Positions 3,790-5,233 of a stretch of 5,233 bases of DNA are shown here, piece after piece. Origin of the DNA: JBOGZD01 sp050697155 (GTDB lineage: Bacteria; Actinomycetota; Thermoleophilia; Solirubrobacterales; 70-9); contig JBOGZD010000153.1 of assembly GCA_050697155.1 (NCBI GenBank), positions 1 to 5,233 of the forward strand, in the 5' to 3' direction. Numbering within the stretch: position 1 is the first letter of the stretch; each line of letters begins with the position of its first letter. The notes beneath the pieces are model-generated. The model saw only the letters and a list, made by a program, of their open reading frames with translations. It was not told the DNA's origin and made no database searches. Both the position numbers and the translations under genes were made by a program.

Positions 3790-4824
3790 CTACGCCGCGC
3801 GCGCCTCGACGATGAACGCCTCGTCACTGAGGGTCGAGCCCACGCGCTCGTTGACGAGTCGCACGGCCTGCTCTCGAACTTTCGAGCGCAGCGCGGCATC
3901 AGGGCCGTAGCCGGGTACGAACTCCGCCGACAGCGGCAGCCGAGTCCCGGCCCCGATCGGAGGAGAGACATCCGGCACATGGAGCCACTGCTTCTCGGCT
4001 TGGCCGATAACGAAGGCATTCAGCGTCTTTGCGTGATGCCGACGGCCCGGGAGTGGCGAGAGGCCGTCGCCCGAGTCACCCCAGGTCATGAGGATGGCGA
4101 GCCTCGCGGTGACTGGCATCGCTACCTCGAGCATGTTCGCGAGGCCCCAGGCGAAGGACGTGGGACCGGGCTTGCGCCCGTGCTCGCCCAAGGGCCACGC
4201 GATCAGGGGATGATCGGAGGTCGCCAGGACCGGAGCGTTGAACCGGATCAGGTTCCAGCGCGTGGAGCCGAGCAGGGTCTTGGCCCTCGGATTCATGCTG
4301 AGCATCCGGATCAGCCGCTGCGTGTCGCTCAGGATCCACTCCTCAACCTCGCGAAGCTCGTCCTCGGTAGAGGCCACGAACTCGCCGTCGACGAATGTGC
4401 CGCCGCGCTCTCGGGCTTCGGCGAGCGCGTTCCGGGTGTACTCGTCGTACCACTGGTGCCATGCCGGGGATCGGAGGAGTTGGACGCCGAAGAACTCGGC
4501 GAGAATCGCCTTCTCGTCGCGGTTCGGCGGCCAGTCGGCCTCGATTGAGGTAAGCAGCGGCGCCACCTTCTCCTCAAGCGCCGCCAGGGAAGCCTCCACG
4601 TCATCAATCCGGGCTCCGTCCTTCGGGCGCGTGCGGCTGTAGAAGGCGCGGCGCACGCAGACGTTGTCGATCGAGGTCGTGACGCTGTCCAAGCGCCCGA
4701 CCACATGGAGCTCCGCCTGGCCGTCGACAGCGAAGTGCTTCAGGTAGCACCTGGGCACGATGTGTGAGCGGTTGACCGTGGGGTAGGCCACGCCCGTGAA
4801 TGTAGTCCTGACGACGGCGACCAT
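3790..4824 (-). CDS. DUF4238 domain-containing protein, 344 aa
   Basis: Member of the DUF4238 family, whose biochemical function is not established to my knowledge. Seen in the sequence: the family N-terminal signature RSHIVPRCYLKHF (residues 19-31), a VxxAFYSR element (57-64) in the usual position after the first strands, an acidic helix with ASLAALEEKVAPLL (78-91), a FFGVQLLRSPAW helix (111-122), and the SDHPLIAWP motif (203-211) typical of the family's C-terminal half, followed by LEVAMPVTARLAIL (232-245). Length is normal. No signal peptide or membrane segment is evident. The ATG at 4824 is the first start; a GTG at 4791 (residue 12), nearer the conserved motif and preceded by AGGA, is a fair alternative. 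No strong ribosome binding site precedes either. It lies 125 bases after vsr on the same strand. DUF4238 genes are often met in variable genomic regions, so a defence role is possible but unproven. Confidence 0.85.
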   Translation of the reverse strand: MVAVVRTTFTGVAYPTVNRSHIVPRCYLKHFAVDGQAELHVVGRLDSVTTSIDNVCVRRAFYSRTRPKDGARIDDVEASLAALEEKVAPLLTSIEADWPPNRDEKAILAEFFGVQLLRSPAWHQWYDEYTRNALAEARERGGTFVDGEFVASTEDELREVEEWILSDTQRLIRMLSMNPRAKTLLGSTRWNLIRFNAPVLATSDHPLIAWPLGEHGRKPGPTSFAWGLANMLEVAMPVTARLAILMTWGDSGDGLSPLPGRRHHAKTLNAFVIGQAEKQWLHVPDVSPPIGAGTRLPLSAEFVPGYGPDAALRSKVREQAVRLVNERVGSTLSDEAFIVEARAA

Positions 4825-4949
4825 AGAAGCGAGGCTGGCCGTAGAGCCGGCTCAGGACAGCGTCACAATTCGAGCCAAGACCTGGCGTGACGGTTCAGGT
4901 CATGATGGGCAGCCCTGTATAGCTGCAGCTTGCAGTGCAGCCCCAAGCC
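4825..4949. other. Short intergenic region with palindromes
   Basis: This is the gap between the vsr stop and the DUF4238 start. It holds two perfect 10-bp palindromes, GAGCCGGCTC (4844-4853) and AGCTGCAGCT (4921-4930), and a CGTCAC (4861-4866) / GTGACG (4887-4892) inverted pair. A TATACA on the minus strand (4921-4916) could be a -10 box for DUF4238, but no matching -35 is seen. Confidence 0.4.
4922..4941 (-). terminator. Candidate terminator hairpin of vsr
   Basis: GCTGCA (4922-4927) pairs with TGCAGC (4936-4941), a 6-bp stem with an 8-base loop, starting 8 bases past the vsr stop on the minus strand. An alternative tighter fold is CTGCA-GCT-TGCAG at 4923-4935. No T-run follows, so support is weak. 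Confidence 0.3.
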
Positions 4950-5233
4950 TCAGCCTCCCGGGCGAAGCCTGTCTTCGATGCGCCGCACCACGGCCCCGGG
5001 TTGCTCATGCTCCCATGCCCGGACGACCACCCATCCGGCGTCGGTCAACGCCTGATCGTTGCGGCGGTCCCGAGATTGGTTGCGCGCGATCTTCTCCGCC
5101 CAGAACGTGCCGTTCGCCTTCGGCTTGCGGCCGTGCTCGGCGCACCCGTGCCAGAAGCATCCGTCGATGAAAACAGCCACCTTCTGGCGCGGGAAAACGA
5201 CGTCCGCCTCGCACCGCAGGGTCGGTACGGGGC
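4950..5233 (-). CDS. vsr: Very short patch repair (Vsr) DNA mismatch endonuclease, 5'-partial
   Basis: Vsr nicks DNA 5' of the T in T:G mismatches that arise when 5-methylcytosine deaminates, starting repair back to C:G. The frame is open to the window edge, so the N-terminus is missing. The visible part covers the catalytic core: PTLRCEADVVFPRQKVAVF carries the metal-binding Asp (EAD), and VFIDGCFWHGCAEHG is the hallmark motif with the active-site His and zinc-type Cys/His ligands. Then come KPKANGTFWAEKIARN, RDRRNDQALTDAGWVVVRAW and the WEHE element, all standard for the family. The C-terminus ends normally at TGA (4950-4952). A GTG at 5180 would cut through the core strand and is not the start. 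Vsr genes usually sit beside a cytosine-5 methyltransferase gene, expected just beyond 5233. It could also belong to a restriction-modification or wider defence cluster. Confidence 0.93.
   Translation of the reverse strand, partial: PVPTLRCEADVVFPRQKVAVFIDGCFWHGCAEHGRKPKANGTFWAEKIARNQSRDRRNDQALTDAGWVVVRAWEHEQPGAVVRRIEDRLRPGG

Noticed and set aside
3439..4548. Long plus-strand open frame (369 codons)
   Set aside because: It runs antisense through the DUF4238 gene and the repeat region. Its composition is low-complexity and charge-rich, typical of a high-GC shadow, and it has no recognisable domain.

Overview
The window is GC-rich, with strong G/C preference at third codon positions and GTG starts. 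This suggests a high-GC Gram-positive (Actinomycetota; the IS copy and kinase type fit lineages such as Thermoleophilia or other soil actinobacteria). That assignment is an inference from composition and protein style; there is no marker gene. It looks like an accessory region: an IS element, a small DNA-binding/kinase cluster, an excisionase-like gene, repeat-rich non-coding DNA, a DUF4238 gene and a vsr nuclease gene.

Layout. Positions 1-1484 (+) are the right-hand part of an IS3-family insertion sequence. It has orfA (5' end outside the window) and orfB, coupled by an ATGA overlap, followed by a probable right terminal inverted repeat. orfB keeps its DDE residues but is frameshifted near 1188, so this copy is probably dead. 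Positions 1485-1735 are non-coding, with several inverted repeats.

Everything else lies on the minus strand. Read in its own direction, it is: vsr (5233-4950, 5' end outside), DUF4238 protein (4824-3790), a non-coding stretch of about 330 bp with a 25-bp direct repeat, dyads and hairpins (3789-3458), an excisionase-like HTH protein (3457-3227), a HipA/PI3-4-kinase-like protein (3183-2404), then a clear sigma70-type promoter directly after the kinase stop. That promoter drives a two-gene unit: an unrecognised acidic 112-residue protein (2340-2002) whose stop shares one base with the start of an 88-residue XRE/HipB-like repressor (2002-1736).

How the genes may work together (inference). The XRE protein probably autoregulates its own promoter through the dyad CTTGACTTTACTCAAG that overlaps the -35 box. 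The kinase, the unknown 112-residue protein and the HipB-like regulator could be a rearranged toxin-antitoxin-like module in the spirit of HipBA or HipBST, with the excisionase-like protein as a second regulator. Vsr normally accompanies a cytosine-5 DNA methyltransferase, which would be expected just beyond position 5233. Together with DUF4238 this points to a defence or mobile-element island. No integrase, methyltransferase, tRNA, rRNA or CRISPR array is visible here.
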